From positions 1,612,001-1,676,000 of the forward strand of contig NZ_FOZG01000001.1 of the NCBI RefSeq assembly GCF_900113315.1: 64,000 nt of DNA. The letters run 5' to 3'. Position numbers and translations under genes: made by a program. Below the pieces are notes generated by a model that saw nothing but the letters and a program-made list of their open reading frames with translations, did no database searches and was not told the DNA's origin. This DNA comes from Sphingomonas jatrophae (GTDB lineage: Bacteria > Pseudomonadota > Alphaproteobacteria > Sphingomonadales > Sphingomonadaceae). Positions 1 through 8,154 of this stretch are shown here, in pieces; position 1 is the stretch's first letter; each line of letters opens with the position of its first letter.

Positions 1-302
1 GGCACCGTCTGGCGCCCCTGCGTGTTGATCTGGAGGCCGGGCGCAATCACCGACAGGTTGCGGATGCTGGTGATGCGCAGGTCGGTCAGCTGCGCGGCGG
101 TGACGGCGGTGACCGCGACGGGCACGTTCTGGAGATTTTCCTCGCGCCGCTGCGCGGTGACGACGATGTCCTGCAGCGCGTTCGCCTCGGCCGGCTGCTC
201 GCTCGGCACCGGCGTGGGAGCGGAGGCGGGTTGCGCCCAGGCCGCCGACGCGCCGAACACCGAAACGCCCGCCAGCAGCGGTGCAAGGGCCATCGCCTTC
301 AT
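1..302 (-). CDS. TonB-dependent receptor, N-terminal part (runs off the window)
   Basis: Outer-membrane active-transport receptor. Only about the first 100 residues lie in the window; the rest continues beyond base 1. Translating the minus strand from the ATG at 302 gives a Sec signal peptide (MKAMALAPLLAGVSVFGAS, ending in AWAQ), a short Pro/Ala-rich linker, then the TonB-box and plug start DIVVTAQRREENLQNVPVAV, which is the usual opening of sphingomonad receptors. A purine-rich ribosome site (GGGAGAG) precedes the start. It is divergent from the amidohydrolase gene at 636. Its substrate cannot be judged from this fragment, but its position next to a degradation island fits uptake of the island's substrate. 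Confidence 0.85.
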   Translation of the reverse strand, partial: MKAMALAPLLAGVSVFGASAAWAQPASAPTPVPSEQPAEANALQDIVVTAQRREENLQNVPVAVTAVTAAQLTDLRITSIRNLSVIAPGLQINTQGRQTV

Positions 303-635
303 CTCTTCTCTCCCTTTTTCCCGACCAGATCTTGGCGCTGGCTTGCGGGTTCTTCTTCGCCGGACACAGACGATGGTGTGGAGTGCGACGGCACCGCTTG
401 GCGTCCCCGCCGCCCGTCCGCACGCCCCGCTGCCCCACTTCTCTGCCCTCGGGTGAGGTGAGCCATGCGGAAATGTCTCCGCAACGCTGCCGCGTATTTT
501 TCCGGATCACCGGATTGCTCGGTTTCCGCGGCATGTGGCGGGTGCAATCGCGTTATACGTATGGCATAAATGAATGCCTCGTCCGGGTGGAACGACTTGA
601 GCGGCAGATCCGGCGCCGGGCGCACGGAGGGATGC
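303..635. other. Divergent intergenic region between receptor and amidohydrolase
   Basis: About 330 bases without a credible gene, between two divergent starts, so it must hold both promoters. Visible elements are a small hairpin TCCGG-ATCA-CCGGA near 501-514, a half-site GTGCAA at 542-547 resembling one arm of the palindrome found elsewhere in the window, and an AT-rich stretch (TTATACGTATGGCATAA, about 554-570) that could contain a -10 region. No complete CTGCAC-N4-GTGCAG palindrome was found here. Confidence 0.4.
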
Positions 636-2390
636 ATGAAACTCGGTTTTCTCATCAAGAACGGCACCGTCGTCGACGGTACGGGCGCGCCGGCCTATCG
701 CGCGGACGTTCGCGTGACGGACGACGTGATCAGCGAGATCGGCCCCGACCTGGAGCGCCGCGGGCGCGAGCAGGTGATCGACGCGACCGGCTGTTACGTG
801 GCGCCAGGGTTCATGGAAACGCACAACCATTTCGACGCGCCGATGTGGTGGCTGCCCTCGATGGAGCCGATGCCCGGCTACGGTGTCACGACCTCGATCA
901 ACGGCAATTGCGGTTTCGGCGCGGCGCCGATCAGCGCCGATCCTGCGGTGAAGGCGGAGGCGGTGAAGATCTTCTCCTTCTTCGAGGATATTCCGGAGAA
1001 GCCCTTCCTTGAGCGGCTGCCATGGGACTGGCAGCGGTGGAGCGAATATCGCGCCTCGCTGGAGCGCAACGTCAAGCTGCCGCTCAACTTCGCGGCCTAT
1101 TGCGGGCACATCCCGCTGCGCCTGACGGTGATGGGGCTGGAGGCGTGGGATCGCGCCGCGACGCCGGACGAGATCGCCCGCATGGCCGAGCTGCTCGACG
1201 ACGCGCTGGGCGCAGGCGCGATCGGCCTGTCGACCAACTTGCTCGACAATGACGGGCAGGATCGGCCAATCCTGACCAAGAAGGCGGACGATGCCGAGTG
1301 GAGTGCGCTGCTCGACGTGCTGGAGCGGCATCCGGGCAAGGTGCTGCAGGTGATCGTCGATTACGTCATGCGCGTCGATGCGCCGCAATCGATGGAGCGC
1401 GTCACGCGGCTGGTGCGCGGCCGCAATGTGCGCGTGCAGGTGACCGGCGCGGTGCCGACGCTCGCCTTCCAGGATCGGCTCGTCTCAGGCGCGCTCGACA
1501 TGCACGAGGCGCGCAAGGCCGAGGGACTGGACGTGTGGGCGGGCTATCATCACGTCGCCTCGACGATCCTGATCGGCTTCATCAACTCGCTCGTCTGGGC
1601 GCAGACCAACAATTACGTCTGGAACGAGATCATCGAGGAGCGCGACGAGCAAAAGAAGCTCGCCATGCTGGCCGACCCGGAATGGCGCGCGCGGGCACGC
1701 GCCTCATGGGACAGCATCCGCGACGTCTCGCGCGCCAAGAGCCCCGATGCGTTCGAGTTGTTCGACAGCGAGACCAATGCCGGGCCGACGGGCATCCTGC
1801 TCAGCCAGTTTATGCGCGAGCGCGGCTACGATCATCCGTCGGATGCGCTGGCCGACTGGGTGATCGACAATGGCGTGCACTCCAACCTGCGCATGGAGGA
1901 AGCCGCCAAGCATGACGCGGCGATGCGCTATGTGTTCGATGATCCGAAGGCGATCGGCAACATCTCGGACGCAGGCGCGCACGGCAAGATGTTCTGCGGC
2001 ATCGGCGACAATGTGCTGCTGCTCACCCGCCATGTCCGCGACAAGAACGACCTGACCATCGAACAGGCGGTGCATATCCTGACCGGCCGCATCGCCGACT
2101 TCTTCAACCTGCTGCCCGAGCGCGGCACGCTGCACGTCGGCAAGAAGGCGGACATCACCGTGTTCGACCTCGACGAGATCGAACGGCGGCCCGAATTCAA
2201 GCGGTTCGACGTGCCGGACGGGGAGGGCGGCGTCACCTATCGCTACAGCCGCGATCCGGCCCCGATGCGGTTGACCCTCGTCAATGGCGAGGCGACCTTT
2301 GTGCGCGGCGAGTTCACCGGCAAGTTTCCGGGCAGGATCGTCACGGCGGAGGCCCCCGGCCGCACCGCGCAGCTTCAGGCCGCAGAATAA
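636..2390 (+). CDS. Amidohydrolase, N-acyl-D-amino-acid deacylase family (copy 1)
   Basis: Metal-dependent amidohydrolase of the D-aminoacylase-like family, 584 aa, probably cytoplasmic. The TIM-barrel metal motif is ETHNHFDAP (His63-x-His65), followed by the family signature NGNCGFGAAP with Cys92, a ligand in D-aminoacylases; near the C-terminus SDAGAHGKM supplies the conserved Asp. The ATG at 636 is chosen because GGAGG lies five bases upstream; an in-frame ATG at 570 has no such site. The family hydrolyses N-acyl-D-amino acids, but many sphingomonad members sit in degradation clusters with unknown substrates, so the actual amide, lactam or cyclic imide is not known. It is closely similar to and the same length as the gene at 3355-5109, and is followed after 25 bases by the COQ4-like gene, probably in one operon. 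Confidence 0.85.
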   Translation: MKLGFLIKNGTVVDGTGAPAYRADVRVTDDVISEIGPDLERRGREQVIDATGCYVAPGFMETHNHFDAPMWWLPSMEPMPGYGVTTSINGNCGFGAAPISADPAVKAEAVKIFSFFEDIPEKPFLERLPWDWQRWSEYRASLERNVKLPLNFAAYCGHIPLRLTVMGLEAWDRAATPDEIARMAELLDDALGAGAIGLSTNLLDNDGQDRPILTKKADDAEWSALLDVLERHPGKVLQVIVDYVMRVDAPQSMERVTRLVRGRNVRVQVTGAVPTLAFQDRLVSGALDMHEARKAEGLDVWAGYHHVASTILIGFINSLVWAQTNNYVWNEIIEERDEQKKLAMLADPEWRARARASWDSIRDVSRAKSPDAFELFDSETNAGPTGILLSQFMRERGYDHPSDALADWVIDNGVHSNLRMEEAAKHDAAMRYVFDDPKAIGNISDAGAHGKMFCGIGDNVLLLTRHVRDKNDLTIEQAVHILTGRIADFFNLLPERGTLHVGKKADITVFDLDEIERRPEFKRFDVPDGEGGVTYRYSRDPAPMRLTLVNGEATFVRGEFTGKFPGRIVTAEAPGRTAQLQAAE

Positions 2391-2415
2391 GCGGCAGCGA
2401 CCAAGGAGAGCGATG

Positions 2416-3288
2416 ATGGACACCAAGTTGCAGGTCAGCGAGGCCGACCTCGCTTACTATAACGGCGCGGCCAAGGCGCACACGACCGAGAGCTCGACGC
2501 TGATCAGCTCCTCCCCCTATCTCAACAATGCGCAGCTGCGGGAGCTGATCGCGCAGGAGATGCTGCGGCGGAACGGCCCCGATCTGCCCAATACCGCCTT
2601 CATCCCCAATGTCGTCGGGCTGATGAACCAGATGGAGGATTATGCCCGCATCACCCAGCTGTTCGAGGAGGAGAAAGCGCGCCTGCCCGCGTTCAAGGCG
2701 TGGCTGGACGGGCGCAAGAATTCGAACTTCACCATCGAGGAGACCAAGGGCGCGGAGCCGGGCACGCTGCGCGCGGTGATCTACGACTTTCTCGCCAATA
2801 GCGGCTACGACATGGACCATTTCTACAAGGGCATGAAGGTCGAGACGGATCTCGAATTCTACCGCAAGGAACGCGTCCACACGCACGATATCGAGCATAT
2901 GATCACCGGGTTCGAGACGAACCATGGCGGCGAGCTGGCGCTGCTCACCGCCAACAGCCGGGCGATCTATCGCTATTTCACGCCGGAACTGGCCAACTAC
3001 ATGTTCCGCACGCAGACTTACCTTCGCGCCAAGACGATCATGAAGGCGGGCCTGTTCTATCCCGAAAGCGCCGCGCAGATGCAGGATTTCGAGGATATCG
3101 GCGCGGCACAGGGCCGGGCGTGGAAGCATCCGCTCTTCATCGTGCCGTTCCGCGACTATCTCGACTGGCAGGTGCGCGACATCCGCGAGGAATTCGGCAT
3201 CATCGATGTGCTGCCGTCCGGCTACTGGGCGCACACCACCGCATTCAGCGAGGATCCACGGCGCGAGGTGGCACAGGCCGCTGAATAA
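2416..3288 (+). CDS. COQ4-like protein
   Basis: A 290-aa protein with the exact COQ4 signature HDxxH-x11-E: His157-Asp158-Ile-Glu-His161 and Glu173 (RVHTHDIEHMITGFE). COQ4 binds a metal through this motif and acts on the head group of ubiquinone precursors in eukaryotes and some bacteria. Here the gene is not among ubiquinone genes but between two amidohydrolases, so I infer a related metal-dependent reaction on a degradation intermediate. The protein is longer than typical COQ4 (about 230-265 aa), with an N-terminal helical extension of roughly 60 residues. Two adjacent ATGs exist (2413, 2416); 2416 has better spacing from AGGAGAG. Family assignment is firm from the motif; function is open. 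Confidence 0.75.
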   Translation: MDTKLQVSEADLAYYNGAAKAHTTESSTLISSSPYLNNAQLRELIAQEMLRRNGPDLPNTAFIPNVVGLMNQMEDYARITQLFEEEKARLPAFKAWLDGRKNSNFTIEETKGAEPGTLRAVIYDFLANSGYDMDHFYKGMKVETDLEFYRKERVHTHDIEHMITGFETNHGGELALLTANSRAIYRYFTPELANYMFRTQTYLRAKTIMKAGLFYPESAAQMQDFEDIGAAQGRAWKHPLFIVPFRDYLDWQVRDIREEFGIIDVLPSGYWAHTTAFSEDPRREVAQAAE

Positions 3289-3308
3289 ACTCTGGCCGAC
3301 GGGCAACA

Positions 3309-3345
3309 AAAAGGGGCGGCGTCCACTGCGGACGCCGCCCCTTTT
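3309..3345. terminator. Bidirectional intrinsic terminator
   Basis: Perfect inverted repeat AAAAGGGGCGGCGTCC, loop ACTGC, GGACGCCGCCCCTTTT. The A-run on one flank and T-run on the other make it functional in both directions, between the convergent COQ4-like and amidohydrolase copy 2 genes. Confidence 0.92.
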
Positions 3346-3354
3346 GCATGCGGG

Positions 3355-5109
3355 CTATTCCGCGGCCTGCGCGAACGCCTCGGCTGTCTCGTAACCGGCA
3401 ATGCGGCCGGGATAGGCGCCCGTGAAGCTGCCGCCGTCGAAGATCGGCTCGCCATGCACCAAAGTGATGCGCATCGGCGCGGCATCGCGCGTATAGCGAT
3501 ATCCGCGGCCGCCCGATCCGTCTGGCACGTCATACTCCTTGATCATCGGCCGCCGCTCGATCTCGTCGATGTGCCACACCGCGATGTCGGCGCTCTTGCC
3601 CTCGGCGATGTGGCCGCGGTCCGAAAGACCGAAGAACTTCGCCAGCTTGCCCGTCAGATTATACACCGCCGTCTCGACCGACAGATGCGTGTTGTCGCGC
3701 GCGAAGCTGTTGATCAGGTCGATATGGTCGCCGATGCCGCACAACATCTGCGCATGCGCGCCCGAATCCGACACGTTGCCGATCGCATATTCATCGTTGA
3801 ACAGGTCGACGATCTGCTGGTGCGAGGCGAGCGACATGTTGAAGCCGAGCGTGGAGCCGATGCCATTTTCCAGCACCCAGTCCGCCAGCACGTCGGACGG
3901 GTGCGTGTTGCCGCCGCGCGCGTCGATCACGTCTCGGAAGGTCACGTCGGAGCCGTAGGGCCCGACACGATACTGGCTGTCGCGCATGATCACCGTCTCG
4001 GGCTTCCGGAACATCGCCTGGGGATACATGTCCTCCCACGATGCCCGCGCCCGCGCGCGCCAATCCTCGCTCGCCAGCATCTCCAGCTTGCGCGCGGCAT
4101 TGGCCTCGCGCGCCAGCTCCGCCCAGGCCAGATTGTTGATCTGCGCGAAGGTGAGGGGGCTGTTGAAGTTGATCATCGTCGCCGGCGGCACGTGCGTGAA
4201 GGCGGTGTAGAGCGGCAGCCCCTCACGCTTGTAGCGCTCATGCTCGTCGATCAGCGGGCCGATGCCGCGTGCGATCTGATAGGACAGGAACGGGACGCCG
4301 CCCCAGAGCGTGCGGAACTTGCGATGCTTCACCAGCGGCTCGAACCGCTTCATGTCCTCGACGCCGACGAACTTCTGGAAGGAGGAGATGACGATCTCGA
4401 ACGTCTTTTCCGGATAGTCGTCGAGCACGTCGAACAGCGCGGCGAACTCCTTGTCCTCGGCCAGCAGCGACGGCACCGGATTGCCCTGCGCGTCATAATC
4501 CAGCGTGTTGCTGGAAAAGCCGATCGCGCCCGCATCCAGCGCCTCGCGCAGCATCGCCGCCATTTTCGCGATCTCGTCGTCGGTCGCCGCGCGCGTGGTC
4601 GCGTCGATGCCCATCGCGGCGAGGCGGAGCGCCTGGTGGCCGCAGTAGAATTCGAAGTTGATCGGCACCTTCAGATGGCGCTGCATCGATGCGCGATATT
4701 CGCCCCACGTCTTCCAGTCCCACGGCAGCTGCGAGTGGAAGGGTTCCAGCGGGATGTCCTCGAAGAAGGAGAAGATGCCGATCATCGCATCGCGCGCTTC
4801 CTTCGTCTCGGGCACGGGGGCCGCGCCGAAGCCGCAATTGCCGTTGATCGAGGTGGTGATGCCATAGCCCGGCAGCGGGAACATGTTGGGCATCCACCAC
4901 ATCGGCGCATCATAGTGATTGTGCGTCTCGATGAAGCCCGGCGTCACGTAGCAGCCGGTCGCGTCCACCACGCGCTCCACGCCCTGGCGCTCCAGACCGG
5001 CCGCCACCGCGACGATCTTTCCGCCCGACACGCGCACGTCCGCCTTGAACGGCGGATTATTCTGCCCGTCGATGACGGTGCCGCCCTTGATCAGGATGTT
5101 GTAGCTCAT
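3355..5109 (-). CDS. Amidohydrolase, N-acyl-D-amino-acid deacylase family (copy 2)
   Basis: Paralogue of the gene at 636-2390, the same length (584 aa) and collinear throughout: ETHNHYDAP with His63 and His65, and NGNCGFGAAP with Cys92 at identical positions. It is expected to be a metal-dependent hydrolase of an acylated amine, amide or related C-N bond. The start at 5109 (MSYNILIKGG) follows GGAGAGG; a much longer upstream reading frame is antisense to the TetR gene and is not used. It is convergent with the COQ4-like gene and divergent from the TetR gene at 5254, which is the most likely local regulator. Two copies retained this close together suggest different chain or stereochemical preferences rather than redundancy. 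Confidence 0.85.
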   Translation of the reverse strand: MSYNILIKGGTVIDGQNNPPFKADVRVSGGKIVAVAAGLERQGVERVVDATGCYVTPGFIETHNHYDAPMWWMPNMFPLPGYGITTSINGNCGFGAAPVPETKEARDAMIGIFSFFEDIPLEPFHSQLPWDWKTWGEYRASMQRHLKVPINFEFYCGHQALRLAAMGIDATTRAATDDEIAKMAAMLREALDAGAIGFSSNTLDYDAQGNPVPSLLAEDKEFAALFDVLDDYPEKTFEIVISSFQKFVGVEDMKRFEPLVKHRKFRTLWGGVPFLSYQIARGIGPLIDEHERYKREGLPLYTAFTHVPPATMINFNSPLTFAQINNLAWAELAREANAARKLEMLASEDWRARARASWEDMYPQAMFRKPETVIMRDSQYRVGPYGSDVTFRDVIDARGGNTHPSDVLADWVLENGIGSTLGFNMSLASHQQIVDLFNDEYAIGNVSDSGAHAQMLCGIGDHIDLINSFARDNTHLSVETAVYNLTGKLAKFFGLSDRGHIAEGKSADIAVWHIDEIERRPMIKEYDVPDGSGGRGYRYTRDAAPMRITLVHGEPIFDGGSFTGAYPGRIAGYETAEAFAQAAE

Positions 5110-5220
5110 CTTGCCTCTCCACCTCGCCGCCCGGCTGCTCTGTCCGGACGGTGACAAACCTTCGTGAGTCGCTATGCCCGGGCGCTCGACAGATGTGGCG
5201 CAGGCCGCGGGAAGTAGTCT

Positions 5221-5234
5221 CGGAGAGTTCTCCG
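5221..5234. promoter_or_regulatory. Short palindrome in the amidohydrolase/TetR divergent promoter
   Basis: CGGAGA-GT-TCTCCG is a perfect palindrome with 6-base arms located 20 bases before the TetR start, in a 144-base divergent promoter region. TetR genes commonly autoregulate through such sites; it differs from the CTGCAC-N4-GTGCAG motif found elsewhere in the window. Confidence 0.35.
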
Positions 5235-5253
5235 CAATGGTCAAGTGCAATCC

Positions 5254-5814
5254 ATGAAGGCCGCGCCGCATCACATGCGCGATGTCGCGCAGGCCAATTA
5301 CGAGCGGCTGATCGAGGTCGCCCGCGCCGCGCTGGCCGCCGATCCCGCCTCGTCGCTCAATTCGATCGCCAAGACGGCAGGCGTGGGGCCGGGCACGCTC
5401 TATCGCCATTTTCCGACGCGCGGCGCGCTGATCGTCGCGGTCTACCGGGCCGAGCTCGAGCAGGTCATCACCATCGCGCGCGATCTCGGCGAGCGGCTGA
5501 CCCCGGTCGAGGCGCTGCGCGCCTGGTGCCACCGGCTGGTCGAGCTGGCGCGCCAGCAGCACGGCTTCGTCGAGCTGCTCCATGCCGTCACGACCGAGCA
5601 GGAGCGGCACGAGGCGCATCTGCCGGTGCTGGCGGCGATCTCGCACCTGTTCGACGCATGCCGCGCCGCCGGAGCCATTGCCGGCGACATCGACGCGATC
5701 GACCTGCAACTCGCGCTCAGCTTCATCTGGCACGTCCGCTCGGAGGAGGGCGAGCGGCGAGCGCACCGCGTGGTCGATGTGGTGCTCGACGGCTTCACCG
5801 CGCAATCCGTCTGA
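5254..5814 (+). CDS. TetR family transcriptional regulator
   Basis: DNA-binding one-component regulator of 186 aa. The N-terminal helix-turn-helix is clear at about residues 35-53 (LNSIAKTAGVGPGTLYRHF); the remainder is an all-helical ligand domain. It is divergent from amidohydrolase copy 2, which suggests it controls that gene and itself. The start is uncertain: GTG at 5245, ATG at 5254 or ATG at 5275, with no strong ribosome site. It converges with the carboxylesterase gene ending at 5837. The ligand is probably a pathway metabolite or acyl-CoA (inference). Confidence 0.85.
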   Translation: MKAAPHHMRDVAQANYERLIEVARAALAADPASSLNSIAKTAGVGPGTLYRHFPTRGALIVAVYRAELEQVITIARDLGERLTPVEALRAWCHRLVELARQQHGFVELLHAVTTEQERHEAHLPVLAAISHLFDACRAAGAIAGDIDAIDLQLALSFIWHVRSEEGERRAHRVVDVVLDGFTAQSV

Positions 5815-5836
5815 GCGGTGGCGGCAGCCTGCTTTG

Positions 5837-7366
5837 TCAGCGCCTTGTCGGCGAGATCTTATATCCGGTCTGTGCCTCCCAGCGGGTGAACCAGGGCTGC
5901 AATTGTCTTGCGCGGAAGCCGGGCTCGGCCGCGATCGTCTCGCCGATCACCAGCGGTTCGCTCCCGCCGGCCGGAGTCCGTGGCCAGACCGGCAGCCCCG
6001 GCCCGTTCGGATCGCCGCTGCGCGCGAAATTGAGCAGGTAGTTGTGCAGCGCTCGGGTCACTGCCCGATCCTGTTCGCCGGACGGCGGCGTGGTCCGCCC
6101 CCCGCCCTCGAAGCCGAACCAGCGCCGGAAATCCGCGCAATGCGGCGCACCGGGCTGCTCGCCGCGCTCGGCCTGCGGCACATGATCATAGTGATAGGCC
6201 CAGGATGGTGCCCCGCCATTGGCCGCCAGCGTGGCAAGGCCGATCGAGCCGCTGGTGAAGATGAAGTCGGTCTGCACCTGACGCAGCAGCTCTCTCGCGT
6301 CGAGCCGGCCATAAGCCGGCGCCAGCGCCGCGAAGTCGATGTCGAAGCGCTGTTCCATCGTCGGTCGGTCGAAGCCCATGAGGCCGAACACGCTCGCTTC
6401 GTTGCTGGTCGATCCCACCAGCAGCGGGGCCTTGTTCCAGCGATCCGTAGCGAAGGCGACCGAGATGGGCTGCGGCAGCCAGGTGCCGTCGACAACCGCG
6501 CCGAAATCGGGCGCGCCCTTGTCGCCAGCCATCACCTGCGCAACGCTGAGCGCCCGCAGTGGCGCCAGCGCCTTCGCGCCCTGCGCCGTGACCCCGACCC
6601 GCCCGGCAAAGGCGATTCCTTCCTTCTCAGCGCGTGCGAGCGGACGATCGCCGTTGAACAGGCCGCCGCCCGAATGCGGGCTAGCCTTGGCGATCAAGCC
6701 GCGCGCCATCGGTGAGCCGAGCACGCCGTTCACGCCCGAGCCGCCGGCCGAGCAGCCGATCACGGTCACGTTCCCCGGATCGCCGCCGAACTTCGCGATG
6801 TTGTCGCGAACCCAGCGCAAGGCGGCGATCTGATCCATCAGGTAATAATTGGAGTGGGCCCGCGGCGCTTCGCTCGTCAGCCCGGGATGCGAGAAGAAGC
6901 CGAGGCGGCCGAGCCGGTAATTGGCCGCGACCAGCACGACGCCGTCCTTGACGATCGGCGGGATCGCCCGGTCGATCAGCTCGCGGCCTGATCCGACGAA
7001 GTTTGCCCCGCCATGGATGACGAACAGCACCGGCAGCTTTCGCGCCGTCAGATCGGGCGAGACGACGTTCAGGAACAGGCAGGATTCGGCTTGGGGATGT
7101 GTCTCGCGCGTCTCCGAGGCGGGCTGCGGACAATCCGCGCCGAAGGCCGTTGCGTCGCGCGTCTGGCGCCACGCGGCGGCCGGGGCGGGCGCCTGCCAGC
7201 GCCGCGGGCCGACCGGCGGCGCGGCGAAGGGAATGCCGCCGAAGAAGAAGGCTCCCTCGCGCATCGCCCCGCGCACCGGGCCGGCCGTGGTGGTGACGAC
7301 GGGTTCGGTCGGTGCGGCGCCAGCAAGCAGCAGCGAGGCGAGCGATAGGGTCCGGAGTGCGCGCAT
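5837..7366 (-). CDS. Type B carboxylesterase, exported (copy 1)
   Basis: Alpha/beta-hydrolase of the type B carboxylesterase family, 509 aa, with an N-terminal signal peptide (MRALRTLSLASLLLAGAAP), so probably periplasmic. The oxyanion loop is HGG at 118-120; the nucleophile elbow is GCSAGG with Ser206; Glu323 (STSNEAS) and His409 (GAPHCADF) complete the likely triad. The elbow has Cys where most family members have Glu or Asp. The motif GGIPFAAPPVGPRRW near residues 43-57 is typical of the family. The ATG overlaps the TGA of the upstream CitE-like gene by one base (TGATG), so it is the last gene of a four-gene operon. It hydrolyses carboxylic esters; the substrate is unknown. Confidence 0.88.
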   Translation of the reverse strand: MRALRTLSLASLLLAGAAPTEPVVTTTAGPVRGAMREGAFFFGGIPFAAPPVGPRRWQAPAPAAAWRQTRDATAFGADCPQPASETRETHPQAESCLFLNVVSPDLTARKLPVLFVIHGGANFVGSGRELIDRAIPPIVKDGVVLVAANYRLGRLGFFSHPGLTSEAPRAHSNYYLMDQIAALRWVRDNIAKFGGDPGNVTVIGCSAGGSGVNGVLGSPMARGLIAKASPHSGGGLFNGDRPLARAEKEGIAFAGRVGVTAQGAKALAPLRALSVAQVMAGDKGAPDFGAVVDGTWLPQPISVAFATDRWNKAPLLVGSTSNEASVFGLMGFDRPTMEQRFDIDFAALAPAYGRLDARELLRQVQTDFIFTSGSIGLATLAANGGAPSWAYHYDHVPQAERGEQPGAPHCADFRRWFGFEGGGRTTPPSGEQDRAVTRALHNYLLNFARSGDPNGPGLPVWPRTPAGGSEPLVIGETIAAEPGFRARQLQPWFTRWEAQTGYKISPTRR

Positions 7367-8154
7367 CAGCAGCCGATCCCACGCGCCATGATGGCGCGTG
7401 CGCGGGCGCGCACCGGCGCGTCGACCATCGTGCCGTCCACACGCGCAACGCCATCACCGCTGGCCAGCACGCGGCGTGCCCAGTCAAGCTCGTCTGGCGA
7501 TGGCCGGAACGCCTCGACCACGGGTGCCACCTGCGCCGGATGGATCAACAGCTTGCCCCCGAAGCCGAGCGAACGCGCGTGGCGGGCGTCGTCGGCGGTG
7601 ACTGCGGGATCGGACAGCGCGGTCGTGACCCCGTCGAGCGGCGCCGAGAGGCCGCCCAGGCGCGCGGCCAGCACGAGTTCGCCGCGGGCGGGCGCCAGCG
7701 CCTCGCGAACGTGATCGCACCCGAGATCCGCGGCGAAATCGATCGAGCCGAAGGCGATCCGCGCGACGGATCCCGAGGTGGCGAGGCTCCTTGCCGCGGC
7801 GATCCCGTGCGCGGTCTCGATCAGCGCCACCACGGGATGGATCGCAGCGATCCGGGTGCAGTCCGCCACCCGCTCCGCCTTCGGCAGCATGATCGCGGCC
7901 AGCGGCAGGCGGGAGACCGCGTCCAGATCGTCTTCGTGCCACGGCGTGCCCGCCGCATTGATGCGGACGAGCACGGGCCGCTTGGTAAAGTGCTTGGCCA
8001 GGGCCGCACGCGCCGTCGCCTTGTCCGCAGGTGCCACGGCATCCTCCAGATCCAGGATCACCGCATCGGCCCCGCTCGCCGCTGCCTTGGCGAAGCGTTC
8101 GGGGCGGTTGGCGGGCACGAACAGGGGAGCGATGAAGTCGAGCGGGGCGGGCAT
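7366..8154 (-). CDS. CitE-like lyase (HpcH/HpaI aldolase family)
   Basis: A 262-aa TIM-barrel C-C lyase of the citrate lyase beta/malyl-CoA lyase group. Visible family motifs are LFVPANRPERF near the N-terminus, LDLEDAV with a metal-binding acid, MLPKAE, IETAHGI and the FGSIDFAADLG loop. Such enzymes split malyl-CoA, beta-methylmalyl-CoA or citramalyl-CoA into an acyl-CoA and a 2-oxoacid, or hydrolyse the thioester. It overlaps both neighbours by one base (reductase upstream, esterase downstream). In this island it may cleave a 3-hydroxy-dicarboxyl-CoA at the end of the pathway; see the possible link to the methylsuccinyl-CoA-dehydrogenase-like gene at 47467. Exact substrate unknown. Confidence 0.8.
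   Translation of the reverse strand: MPAPLDFIAPLFVPANRPERFAKAAASGADAVILDLEDAVAPADKATARAALAKHFTKRPVLVRINAAGTPWHEDDLDAVSRLPLAAIMLPKAERVADCTRIAAIHPVVALIETAHGIAAARSLATSGSVARIAFGSIDFAADLGCDHVREALAPARGELVLAARLGGLSAPLDGVTTALSDPAVTADDARHARSLGFGGKLLIHPAQVAPVVEAFRPSPDELDWARRVLASGDGVARVDGTMVDAPVRARARAIMARGIGC

Noticed and set aside
542-547. GTGCAA half-site upstream of amidohydrolase copy 1, and a similar one at 5245-5250 before the TetR gene
   Set aside because: No matching second arm at the correct distance, so not counted in the regulon.
3454-5154. A 566-codon plus-strand frame opposite amidohydrolase copy 2, and similar long antisense frames at 14522-16507, 19844-21469, 21457-23775 and 41675-44068
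   Set aside because: They are rich in Arg, His, Ala and Gly, match no family, and mirror genes with strong motifs on the other strand; long antisense frames are expected at this GC content.
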